From Sulfurimonas sp. (lineage in GTDB: Bacteria; Campylobacterota; Campylobacteria; Campylobacterales; Sulfurimonadaceae): 23,343 nucleotides of DNA. Below the pieces are notes generated by a model that saw nothing but the letters and a program-made list of their open reading frames with translations, was not told the origin of the DNA and searched no databases. The stretch covers positions 1 through 23,343 of the forward strand of contig WFPU01000009.1 of assembly GCA_015487435.1 (NCBI GenBank), read 5' to 3'. The position numbers were made by a program, and so were the translations under genes. Below are positions 1 through 8,136 of the stretch, in pieces. Positions within the stretch are counted from its first letter, which is position 1. Every line of letters begins with the position of its first letter.

Positions 1-546
1 CTCCTTAACATCTTCAACCTCTTTAATATAAACAGGATTTCCTTTTATATCTAATCCATCAACAAAGGGGATCATATTTTTATCTAAAGTAAAAGGGAAA
101 TTTATAGCATTATGGTTATATTTTTGTTTTTTAATATATGGTAGTTCTTTATCATATCCAATTACCATCCAATGCTTAGATAATTTTACATCTGCATCAT
201 ATGTTGTATCTTCGTGAGCTAAATCATATATAACAGGTATAAGTTTCATCTTTTTAAATGGTTTAATTATTAAAAAGAAAGTTTTATTTTTTATCTCTGT
301 TTTTATCTCAAAAAAATCGTTTTGAATTTTATTTATTTTTTTATTTGGTTTTGTAGAAAATGCACACACAATACCAATGGTTTTATCAAAATCATCAGTC
401 TGTTTTTGGCATAAAAATTTATTTTTTTCTTTAATATGAAGGGTTGAATAGTTTTGGTGATTTTCTTTTGCTCCTAGAAGAGAGATCTCTAAGGCAAAAG
501 AGTTTATTGAAAAAAATATTAAAAAAGATAAAAATAATTTTATCAT
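1..546 (-). CDS. pflA: Secreted protein, probable PflA-like flagellar motor protein (N-terminal 182 residues, partial)
   Basis: The reading frame is open from an ATG at 546 to the window edge, so the C-terminal part is missing. An AGGA ribosome binding site sits at normal distance. The first 18 residues are a clear signal peptide (MIKLFLSFLIFFSINSFA, cut before LEIS), so the product is exported. The rest is lysine- and beta-rich with no motif I can name. The identification rests on gene order: as I recall, in Helicobacter pylori and Campylobacter jejuni the gene directly after nuoN encodes PflA, a periplasmic protein with an N-terminal beta domain and later TPR repeats that, with PflB, scaffolds the stator ring of the flagellar motor. 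The visible part would be the beta domain. It lies 120 bases after nuoN with a possible own promoter. It could be another secreted TPR protein; the decisive C-terminal part is outside the window. Confidence 0.6.
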   Translation of the reverse strand, partial: MIKLFLSFLIFFSINSFALEISLLGAKENHQNYSTLHIKEKNKFLCQKQTDDFDKTIGIVCAFSTKPNKKINKIQNDFFEIKTEIKNKTFFLIIKPFKKMKLIPVIYDLAHEDTTYDADVKLSKHWMVIGYDKELPYIKKQKYNHNAINFPFTLDKNMIPFVDGLDIKGNPVYIKEVEDVKE

Positions 547-628
547 AAATTGTGTCCTATCAATTATTAATATTTGCTCAAAAACTATTTTTTGCACCTT
601 TTAGATATGCTAACCAAGTGCATATCAC

Positions 629-656
629 ACTATAATGAGCTTATGCCCATTATAGT
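629..656. promoter_or_regulatory. Inverted repeat between nuoN and the pflA-like gene, with an embedded TATAAT
   Basis: Bases 629-640 and 645-656 form a 12-bp stem around a 4-base loop; the outer nine pairs are perfect and one pair is a G-U wobble in minus-strand RNA. No T-tract follows on either strand, so it is not a standard intrinsic terminator. Because the arms contain TATAAT on each strand (minus copy at 649-654), the site could be a promoter -10 for the downstream gene, a processing hairpin at the end of the nuo mRNA, or both. The remainder of 547-666 shows only AT-rich spacer and the AGGA ribosome binding site of the next gene. Confidence 0.45.
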
Positions 657-666
657 AATTAAATAG

Positions 667-2172
667 TTAATATCCGCTATTGTAAACAAATGATGTTACA
701 AATTCTAATATTGGATTTATTGCAAGAAAAGCAAAGATAGTTCCTACTGCTGCAATACCAATAATTGTTTTTAAAGAAAGTGTAATATTACCTATATTAA
801 CATTTGCTTGATGGGCAACACTTGGTTCTTTCATAAACATATAAACAATTAGTTTTAAGTAATAGTAACCCGCAATTGCAGAGTTTAAAGCCATAATAAG
901 AGCTAAAACTGTATACCCACCTGTAATAGCAGAAGATATCATATACATTTTCCCCCAAAACAGAGCAAATGGTGGTAAACCTGCTAAACTTAACATAAAT
1001 AAAGCCATAATAGATGCAGCAACTGGTGATGTTTTCACTAAACCTGAAAACTTTTCATAACTTTGATCTGAACTTTGTCCCGGTGGAAGATTTTTTTCTC
1101 TACTTATCCAAAGCATAGCAAATGATCCTAGGTTAGTAAAACTAAATAAAATCCAATATAAAAATAGTGCGCTATTTGCTTGTGTCGTAGCTATCAATAT
1201 CGCTGCCATAACAAAACCAGCGTGTGAGATAGAACTATATGCAAGCATCCTTTTAACATCTGTTTGAACTAATGCCCAAATATTTGCCATAGTCATAGTA
1301 ACAACTACAATTATATATAAAATTACTTCTAACCAAACTATATCACTATGAATTAAAAATTCAAATAGTCTCATTGAAACAACAAATGCAGCAATTTTTG
1401 GAACTATTGACATATATCCAGCCATTGGTGCTGATGAACCTTCGTAAATATCTGGTGCCCATGTATGAAATGGCAACAATGAAAGCTTGAAACCAAAAGA
1501 TGCTAGTAAAAATACTACACCAATTAATACAAAACCAATATTTGCATAATTATCAGCTTCTAAAACTTGAGCTATTTGATTAATCTCTACAGATCCAGTT
1601 AAAGCATAAAGTATCATAGATCCAAAACTATAAAATCCAGCTGCTAGTGCACCCATTGTGAAGTACTTAACAGCAGCTTCAAATGATCTATCACGATTGT
1701 GCATAGCAATTAAAGTATAAAGGGCTAAAGATGCAGTTTCAAGTCCTACAAAGATAAGAATTAAGTTATCTGTTGCAACCATAAATTGGAATCCACCAAT
1801 CATAAATAAGAATAGTGCAAAAAATTCAGGATATGAAGATTCATGAAAGCGTTTATTAGTTAACACTAATGGTATGAAAAGAATAGATGCACCAACAATA
1901 ATAAATTGTGATAAAATAGCCAAACCATCAATAAGCATAACATCAAATACACCCATCATAGTACCACTTTGAGTAAATATATCAGATGCATTCAATAATG
2001 CAGCAAAATCCATAAATAAGAAAAGTAAACTTAACATTACATATAAACTTCTATCTAGTCCACCTTTAATCATATCAATAATTAATATAAATAAAGCTCC
2101 AACAATGGGAATTAGCATTGGTGCTAAAGTTACTAAGTTTAATGACTCTATTGAGATATCAACTGGGTTCAT
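667..2172 (-). CDS. nuoN: NADH-quinone oxidoreductase subunit N (antiporter-like, membrane arm)
   Basis: A 501-residue polytopic inner-membrane protein of about 14 helices, one of the three antiporter-like proton-translocating subunits of complex I. The key residues of the family are visible: the helix-5 glutamate in FVGLETASLALYTL (E145), the helix-7 lysine in GFKLSLLPFHTWAPDIYEG (K229) with H236 nearby, and the helix-8 lysine K259. The conserved DVKRMLAYSSISHAGF segment lies in the middle of the chain. Length fits the family. A strong AGGAGG ribosome binding site lies inside the end of nuoM, one base separating the two genes, so translation is probably coupled. It is the last nuo gene. Confidence 0.97.
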   Translation of the reverse strand: MNPVDISIESLNLVTLAPMLIPIVGALFILIIDMIKGGLDRSLYVMLSLLFLFMDFAALLNASDIFTQSGTMMGVFDVMLIDGLAILSQFIIVGASILFIPLVLTNKRFHESSYPEFFALFLFMIGGFQFMVATDNLILIFVGLETASLALYTLIAMHNRDRSFEAAVKYFTMGALAAGFYSFGSMILYALTGSVEINQIAQVLEADNYANIGFVLIGVVFLLASFGFKLSLLPFHTWAPDIYEGSSAPMAGYMSIVPKIAAFVVSMRLFEFLIHSDIVWLEVILYIIVVVTMTMANIWALVQTDVKRMLAYSSISHAGFVMAAILIATTQANSALFLYWILFSFTNLGSFAMLWISREKNLPPGQSSDQSYEKFSGLVKTSPVAASIMALFMLSLAGLPPFALFWGKMYMISSAITGGYTVLALIMALNSAIAGYYYLKLIVYMFMKEPSVAHQANVNIGNITLSLKTIIGIAAVGTIFAFLAINPILEFVTSFVYNSGY

Positions 2173-2173
2173 A

Positions 2174-3727
2174 TTAATTTACCTCCTGCGCAGGAGTCTG
2201 TATAATTTCAACCCCTTTATTTAAGTTAGGAATTCTTTTTTTAGCTTCTTCAGAGATAGCTTTATCGTGCATAAGCTGAACTACTGATTCAACAGAATTA
2301 TTAATTGGTTCTAACACCGGTTTTGGATATATTCCTAGCCAAATTGTAATAACTGCTAGTGGTAACAAAGCAACCATCTCTCGTTTATTTACATCTGGAA
2401 GATTTTTATTCTTCTCATTTGTAACTTCTCCAAAAAACATCTTTTTATATGCTGTTAACATATAGATAGCACCAACAATAATAGCAATACCTGCTAATAT
2501 AGTTAATGTTTGTGATTGTTGATAGAAACCAAGTAAACTTAAGAACTCACCAACAAAGTTGATAGTTAAAGGCATACCAACAGAGGCCATAAGCATCAAT
2601 CCAAAGATTGTTGCATATATAGGCATAACTGATGCTAATCCACCAAACTCACTCATCATCTTAGTTTTTCGTCTATCATAGATAACGCCAACTAGTATGA
2701 ATAGTGCCCCTGAAACTACACCATGAGCTATCATCAAAAAGATTGAACCAGTAATACCTTCAACATTTAAAGCGAAAGTTCCAAGAATAATAACACCCAT
2801 ATGTGATACAGATGAATACGCAACAACTTGTTTAATATCTTTTTGAGCATAAGCTACCATCGCTGTATAGATAATCATGATAATTGCGAGAATTGCTATT
2901 GGAAACATAAAAAATACTGACGCATCTGGAAATAACGGCAAAGAAAAACGGATAAATGCATATGTACCCATTTTAAGTAAAATTGCCGCTAGTATCACAG
3001 AACCAATTGTCGGTGCTTGACCATGCGCATATGGTAACCATGTATGAAATGGAAACATTGGTACTTTAATAGCAAAACCAATAAAAAATGCTCCAAATAA
3101 CCAAAGCTGAAACGATTCAGGAAGAACAAGTCTATACCATTCTAGTATCGCAAAGCTCCAAATACCTGTTGCTTGGTAATAAAAGTAAGCCATAAATAAT
3201 ATACCAACAAGCATAACCAATGAACCTGCAAATGTATATAAAAAGAATTTAACTGATGCATATATACGAAGAGGTCCACCCCATGCACCAATGATATATA
3301 ACATTGGTACAAGTGAAAGTTCCCAAAATATATAAAACACAATAGCATCTAAAGCTGCAAATACACCAACCATTGTCATTTGTAAAAATAGAAGTGTAAT
3401 TATCATGTTTTTAACATCTTTAACATCACTAAGTGAAGCGATACCAATCATTGTAAAAAATGATGCTAGTATTATAATGAAAAGTGAAATTCCATCAACA
3501 CCTAGTATATAATTAATTCCAAACGATGATATTAAAGGGATGTTTTCCATAAACTGCATACCAGATACAGCTGAATCAAAAGAGAACCAAAGCCATAAAG
3601 ATAAAGCAAATTCGATTATTGCAACAGATATACCATAAGCACGCATACTATCTTTGTGTATCGCAAATCCAAATATAGCTGCTACTGCTGGAAAGAAAAT
3701 TAAAATTGATAAGATATGATCTAACAT
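2174..3727 (-). CDS. nuoM: NADH-quinone oxidoreductase subunit M (antiporter-like, membrane arm)
   Basis: A 517-residue, roughly 14-helix subunit of the complex I proton pump. Diagnostic features are the helix-5 glutamate in FYIFWELSLVPMLYIIG (E136), the lysine and histidine of FAIKVPMFPFHTWLPYAH (K221, H228), the helix-8 lysine K252, and DIKQVVAYSSVSHMG at 297-311. These residues form the half-channels and central ionisable axis of NuoM. The C-terminal tail after the last helix is hydrophilic. ATG at 3727 is preceded by AGGAG. It follows nuoL by 3 bases and precedes nuoN by 1 base, the usual L-M-N order. Confidence 0.97.
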   Translation of the reverse strand: MLDHILSILIFFPAVAAIFGFAIHKDSMRAYGISVAIIEFALSLWLWFSFDSAVSGMQFMENIPLISSFGINYILGVDGISLFIIILASFFTMIGIASLSDVKDVKNMIITLLFLQMTMVGVFAALDAIVFYIFWELSLVPMLYIIGAWGGPLRIYASVKFFLYTFAGSLVMLVGILFMAYFYYQATGIWSFAILEWYRLVLPESFQLWLFGAFFIGFAIKVPMFPFHTWLPYAHGQAPTIGSVILAAILLKMGTYAFIRFSLPLFPDASVFFMFPIAILAIIMIIYTAMVAYAQKDIKQVVAYSSVSHMGVIILGTFALNVEGITGSIFLMIAHGVVSGALFILVGVIYDRRKTKMMSEFGGLASVMPIYATIFGLMLMASVGMPLTINFVGEFLSLLGFYQQSQTLTILAGIAIIVGAIYMLTAYKKMFFGEVTNEKNKNLPDVNKREMVALLPLAVITIWLGIYPKPVLEPINNSVESVVQLMHDKAISEEAKKRIPNLNKGVEIIQTPAQEVN

Positions 3728-3730
3728 TTA

Positions 3731-5656
3731 CTAAACTCCTAGACCTGATAAGATTGTAGTAATCTCAACAGAATGTCTTGCTGCTAGTCCAAAAACTACA
3801 GCTAATGATAACAATATAACTAAACCAGCTACCATCCATTTAAGCATAGTAGATAGATTTCCACTTTGCATCCCTCTTGTTTTCTCTCCTGATGAGTATA
3901 TAATTTTTGCTATACCATCAACTGAAGCATCAACAATTTTATTATCAACTTTTTCCCAAAATATAGTAGATAACGCTCTATATGGTTTCACTAAATACTC
4001 TTCATAAAAATGAGGAATATAGTATTGGTTAATTAAAAGTTTATATTTAAAACTGTTTTCCATTGCAGATGTACCATCTGGAATTTTAATACTTTTACAC
4101 ATATATTTTTTATATGCAAAATAGATAGCTAGTAGTACAAAAATTTGAGTACCTATGGTTATAGTCCAATATGTAGCAGCATTATCAATATGATACTCTG
4201 TAGCTGGTAATAACTGTGTAACCATCTCAAAGAATCCACCCTTAAATAAGAAACCAGATATAATTGCTAACACTAATAATGGAGCCATTGCCCATAACAT
4301 AAACTTATATGCTTCATGTGGGTGATGACCAAGTGCTGTATGTCTATCTTCACCATGGAAAATTAGTGCAATTATTCTAAATGAATAAAATGCAGTTAAA
4401 CCAGCAGTTAGTAGTAGTACGCCATAAATTATAAAGTGTTGATCAATAAACGCAACTTCAAGAATCAAATCTTTTGAAAAGAAACCTGCAAGTGGAAAAA
4501 TACCAGCAAGAGCAACCGAAGCCAATGTCATTAAAATCATGGTAGTCTTCATACTCTTACCAAGTCCACCCATTTTAAATGGATCAAGCTCATCATGCAT
4601 AGCGTGCATAACATTACCAGCACCGAGGAATAATAGTGCTTTAAAGAATGCGTGTGCCATAAGGTGGAACAGTGCAACCCAATATGCACCTAAACCAGCA
4701 GCAGCAAACATATACCCTAGTTGTGAAAGTGTAGAGTAAGCGATAACTCTTTTAATATCACGATTAACAAGTGCCATAGTAGCTGCAAAAATTGCAACAA
4801 ATGCACCAAGTGAAGCTATAAATAATCCAATATGTGGGATTAATGCATATAACTCATTTGAGCGAACAACCAAATAAACACCAGCTGTTACCATTGTAGC
4901 GGCGTGAATTAACGCAGATACTGGAGTTGGACCCTCCATCGCATCTGCAAGCCAAGTATGAAGTGGAAATTGAGCTGATTTACCCATAGCACCTATGAAT
5001 AAGAAAATTCCTATCCATGTTAATGTCTCAGTATCTAAACCTGGCATCGCTGCAAAAGCTTCAGTATATTGAAGAGTACCAGTGTTCCAATAAACAAGGA
5101 AAATACCAATTAACATCCCAAGGTCAGCAATACGGTTCATAATAAACGCTTCATTAGCTGCCCAAGTAGCACTCTCTTTATGATACCAAAAACCAATTAG
5201 TAACCAAGAACAAAGACCAACGCCTTCCCAACCAATGAAAAGACCAGCAAAGTTATCACTCATAACAAGAATCATCATCGAAAAAACGAAAGCTGAAAGG
5301 TAAGAGAAAAATCTATTAAAACCTTTATCGTGGTCCATGTAACCAATAGCATATACATGAACAATAGTTGAAACTAAAGTAACAACCATCATCATAGTTA
5401 CACTAATCTGATCAACTACAAATCCAAAAGGGATATATAAATCACCTGTAGCCATCCACGTCATCATCTCAACTTGTATGCTTGAACCTGTTTTTAAAAC
5501 ATAAGATAAAAGAATACTACTTGCTACAAATGACACAAAGATGAAAAAACTTGAAATTATTCCAACAAATAATTTTTTCTTCGAAGCACCAAACAATCCT
5601 GCGAATAAAGAACCAACTAAAGGTGCAAATAACGCTATATATAAAAACATTTCCAT
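3731..5656 (-). CDS. nuoL: NADH-quinone oxidoreductase subunit L (distal antiporter-like subunit)
   Basis: At 641 residues this is the largest antiporter-like subunit, at the tip of the membrane arm. The canonical helix-5 motif IGWEGVGLCSWLLIGF carries E143/E144; GAMGKSAQFPLHTWLADAMEG carries the helix-7 lysine K226; PTPVSALIHAATMVTAGVY carries H251. After about residue 490 comes the amphipathic stretch expected for the long lateral helix running along NuoM and NuoN, followed by a final membrane segment near 607-630. Length is slightly above the roughly 613 residues of E. coli. AAGGA precedes the ATG at 5656, and nuoK ends 5 bases upstream. Confidence 0.97.
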   Translation of the reverse strand: MEMFLYIALFAPLVGSLFAGLFGASKKKLFVGIISSFFIFVSFVASSILLSYVLKTGSSIQVEMMTWMATGDLYIPFGFVVDQISVTMMMVVTLVSTIVHVYAIGYMDHDKGFNRFFSYLSAFVFSMMILVMSDNFAGLFIGWEGVGLCSWLLIGFWYHKESATWAANEAFIMNRIADLGMLIGIFLVYWNTGTLQYTEAFAAMPGLDTETLTWIGIFLFIGAMGKSAQFPLHTWLADAMEGPTPVSALIHAATMVTAGVYLVVRSNELYALIPHIGLFIASLGAFVAIFAATMALVNRDIKRVIAYSTLSQLGYMFAAAGLGAYWVALFHLMAHAFFKALLFLGAGNVMHAMHDELDPFKMGGLGKSMKTTMILMTLASVALAGIFPLAGFFSKDLILEVAFIDQHFIIYGVLLLTAGLTAFYSFRIIALIFHGEDRHTALGHHPHEAYKFMLWAMAPLLVLAIISGFLFKGGFFEMVTQLLPATEYHIDNAATYWTITIGTQIFVLLAIYFAYKKYMCKSIKIPDGTSAMENSFKYKLLINQYYIPHFYEEYLVKPYRALSTIFWEKVDNKIVDASVDGIAKIIYSSGEKTRGMQSGNLSTMLKWMVAGLVILLSLAVVFGLAARHSVEITTILSGLGV

Positions 5657-5661
5657 TATCT

Positions 5662-5970
5662 TTATCCTTTCATCGTTGACATAGTATCTAAGTCAATATT
5701 ATTATGGCGCTTGTGCCATACAATTAATAAACCAAGCCCTACAGCTACTTCTGATGCAGCGATTGCAATTACAAAAAATGCAAACATTTGACCAGTCAAG
5801 TCACCATGGAAGTGTGAAATTGCAGCAAATGCGATATTTACAGAGTTTAGTAATATCTCAGTAGCAAAAAATAGCATAAGAAGATTTTTTCTTCTCATTA
5901 CACCAACTAAACCAATACAAAAAAGGATTGTTGATAAAACAAGATAATGATTTAATCCAATTTCCATCAT
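5662..5970 (-). CDS. nuoK: NADH-quinone oxidoreductase subunit K
   Basis: A 102-residue, three-helix membrane subunit. Two membrane-buried glutamates essential for proton transfer are present: E38 in LLMLFFATEILLNSVN and E74 in AIAASEVAVGLGL, matching E36 and E72 of E. coli. The start overlaps the nuoJ stop (ATGA, 5967-5970), indicating translational coupling. A second ATG immediately follows the first, so the true N-terminus may be one residue shorter. Confidence 0.97.
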   Translation of the reverse strand: MMEIGLNHYLVLSTILFCIGLVGVMRRKNLLMLFFATEILLNSVNIAFAAISHFHGDLTGQMFAFFVIAIAASEVAVGLGLLIVWHKRHNNIDLDTMSTMKG

Positions 5971-6518
5971 TTAGAAGCCTTTTCATTAATTTCTTCTTCA
6001 CTCTGTAGTGTTAAAGATTCATCCATTTTCTTACCAGCTAATACAATACCAGAGATCATAGCTACTAAAAGCATAACTGCAGCTACTTCAAATGGAACTA
6101 GATACTTAGTAAATAAAACCATACCAATCTCTTGTGTATTACCACCATCACCTATTGGGTAAAGTGCAGTAATGTTTTCACTTATGATTGGAGCCATAAA
6201 TATTAATACAACCAACACAGCTGCAATAGTTGATAAACCAACTACTACATATTTATTACCTTGTTTCTCTTTTAAATCCCTTGTTGTATCAAAAAACATC
6301 ATACCAAAAGCATAAAGAGCCATTACAGCACCAGAATAAACTACAATCTGAACTGCACCTAAAAAATCAGCACCTAATATAAAGAAAAATGCTGATATGA
6401 AAATCATTCCCGCTGCTAATGCCGTTAAAGCGTATAACGCTTGTGATGTAGTTACTGTTATATAAAACATCACAATTGTTAAAAAAGCAAACAAATAAAA
6501 AGCAATTGCTTCAAACAT
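5967..6518 (-). CDS. nuoJ: NADH-quinone oxidoreductase subunit J
   Basis: A 183-residue membrane protein with five predicted helices. The conserved helix 3 GADFLGAVQIVVYSGAVMAL contains Y61, the tyrosine of the pi-bulge helix that changes conformation during turnover. The conserved YLVPFEVAAVMLLVAMI segment precedes the last helix. The tail is polar and acidic. ATG at 6518 follows an ideal AAGGAG seven bases away. It is coupled to nuoK by a 4-base overlap. Confidence 0.96.
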   Translation of the reverse strand: MFEAIAFYLFAFLTIVMFYITVTTSQALYALTALAAGMIFISAFFFILGADFLGAVQIVVYSGAVMALYAFGMMFFDTTRDLKEKQGNKYVVVGLSTIAAVLVVLIFMAPIISENITALYPIGDGGNTQEIGMVLFTKYLVPFEVAAVMLLVAMISGIVLAGKKMDESLTLQSEEEINEKASK

Positions 6519-6529
6519 ATCTATACTCC

Positions 6530-7147
6530 TTAATATGCTAGAGGTGTTTTTTTGACACGCTCATCTTCATGTGGTGTTATAGCACCAAAACCTTCAAATT
6601 CCAACTGCTTACCAGCTTTCATCTTGTCTAACGGTGTCAACATATCTTGATACATTGTAAAATGCTCTCTTTGATCAGATGCATTTTCATATTCACCACC
6701 ATGTGTAATTGCAAGCTCTGGACAAACTTCAGCACAATAACCACAAAAAATACAGCGACCTAGATTAATACTATACTCTGAAACCTCTTTACGAGAGTTT
6801 TCATCTATCTTAGTATCTATACGGATACAGTTTGATATACAGATTTTTTCACAAAGACCACAGCCAATACATCTATCAGTATCAGATTCCCACAATCTTT
6901 TCATCTCATGAACAGCACGATACCTAGGGCCAATTGGCATCTTCTCTTCTGGATATTTAACAGTATGGATATTAAACTTAAACATCTCACGTAAAACTAC
7001 CCAGAGACCTACTAGTAACTCTATTTTAAAAGTTCTGTCTATAACTCGTTTGAACTTTCCCCATCCTGTTGTAGGGTAATCAGCTATATCTACTTTGAAA
7101 TAGTCGTCAGATACATTTCTATCATTAAAATTTTCATTTTTCATCAT
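6530..7147 (-). CDS. nuoI: NADH-quinone oxidoreductase subunit I (8Fe ferredoxin-type, clusters N6a/N6b)
   Basis: A 205-residue peripheral subunit wiring NuoG to NuoB. Two ferredoxin cysteine sets are visible: C93, C96, C99, C103 (RCIGCGLCEKIC) and C132, C135, C138, C142 (RCIFCGYCAEVCPE), together binding two [4Fe-4S] clusters. The first set has isoleucine where a proline usually follows the fourth cysteine, a mild deviation. The N-terminal 60 residues contain the amphipathic, membrane-facing part, and the C-terminal extension is charged. The ATG at 7147 overlaps the nuoH stop by one base (TAATG); a second ATG lies immediately after. Confidence 0.97.
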   Translation of the reverse strand: MMKNENFNDRNVSDDYFKVDIADYPTTGWGKFKRVIDRTFKIELLVGLWVVLREMFKFNIHTVKYPEEKMPIGPRYRAVHEMKRLWESDTDRCIGCGLCEKICISNCIRIDTKIDENSRKEVSEYSINLGRCIFCGYCAEVCPELAITHGGEYENASDQREHFTMYQDMLTPLDKMKAGKQLEFEGFGAITPHEDERVKKTPLAY

Positions 7148-8133
7148 TAACCCTCCATCATTACGACACCAGTGATTATTATATTAATCACTGCTATTGG
7201 CATTAGAACTTTCCAACATAACCACATAAGTTGATCTGGTCTAACATCTGGCCATGCTGCCCTTACCCATAAGAAAGAAAAGAAGAAGAATGACATCTTA
7301 GCTAAAAATGCGAATGCACCTAAAACACTACCATCTCCAAATCCACCTAAGAAGATCAGTGGAATTACAAAAGAGATAAAAAACATATTTGCATACTCAC
7401 CGATAAAGAAAAGTCCCCATCTCATACCAGAATACTCAGTACCAAAACCATCAATAATCTCATGATCATTTGCAACAAGATGAAATGGTGTACGACCAGT
7501 CTCAGCAAATGCAGCTATCCAAAATAGTAAAAATGCTACTGGTTGAGAAAATATCAACCAACCATTGTCTATTTGATAATTATTAAAGTCTATCAATGAT
7601 AAAGAACCAACTAACATTATTGGAGCAAGTATTGATAATCCTGTTACAACTTCGTAAGAGATAAATACTGCAGCACTTCTTGCAGCAGAAAGTAATGAAA
7701 ACTTATTAGCTGAAGCCATACCACCAAGTAACGGTCCATAAAGCCCAATACCCATCACACCAAGTATATATAAAATACCAATATTTATGTCTGATACAAT
7801 TGGATTAACTTCATATCCAAATAGAGTAAAAGATGGTAAAAATGGAATTGCTGCTGCTGCAATAAATGCAGTAGCAGCTGTAATAACAGGTGCTATCTTA
7901 AAGATAGGTCCAACTACATTAGTTGGAACAATATCCTCTTTTGTAAATAATTTTATCGCATCAGCACCAAACTGTAACATTCCATAAGGACCAACATTCA
8001 TTGGACCAAGCCTTCTTTGCATAAATGCAAGAACTTTTCTTTCAAAATATGTACCAATTCCAGCTAGAGCTGAAAATACAAGTAAAATTACAACTATTTT
8101 AATAACAGTTTCAATTAAATATGCTGTTTCCAT
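7147..8133 (-). CDS. nuoH: NADH-quinone oxidoreductase subunit H (quinone-channel membrane subunit)
   Basis: A 328-residue, roughly eight-helix subunit that links the quinone site to the proton pumps. Conserved parts are ERKVLAFMQRRLGPMNVGPYG (31-51), FGADAIKLFTKED (55-67), SAARSAAVFISYEVVTG with E161, and FGTEYSGMRWGLFFIGEYANM with E233. Odd: the cytoplasmic loop that usually reads PFDL-x-E reads PFHLVANDHEIIDG here (216-229), so the usual Asp is His218 and the usual Glu is Ala221. I re-read this from the DNA and it is not a frame error. The gene starts with ATG at 8133, three bases after nuoG copy 2. Confidence 0.97.
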   Translation of the reverse strand: METAYLIETVIKIVVILLVFSALAGIGTYFERKVLAFMQRRLGPMNVGPYGMLQFGADAIKLFTKEDIVPTNVVGPIFKIAPVITAATAFIAAAAIPFLPSFTLFGYEVNPIVSDINIGILYILGVMGIGLYGPLLGGMASANKFSLLSAARSAAVFISYEVVTGLSILAPIMLVGSLSLIDFNNYQIDNGWLIFSQPVAFLLFWIAAFAETGRTPFHLVANDHEIIDGFGTEYSGMRWGLFFIGEYANMFFISFVIPLIFLGGFGDGSVLGAFAFLAKMSFFFFSFLWVRAAWPDVRPDQLMWLCWKVLMPIAVINIIITGVVMMEG

Positions 8134-8136
8134 ATA

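Noticed and set aside
629..656. Intrinsic terminator after nuoN
   Set aside because: The stem is good, but no T-tract follows on the minus strand.
3142..3348. 68-codon minus-strand frame inside nuoM
   Set aside because: It lies wholly within nuoM in another frame, and nuoM has clear family motifs there.
4539..4739. Plus-strand frame antisense to nuoL; similar ones at 7787-7987, 10776-10961, 11943-12125, 16497-16697, 20585-20785 and 22129-22320
   Set aside because: All are short antisense frames within well-supported genes and have no independent support.
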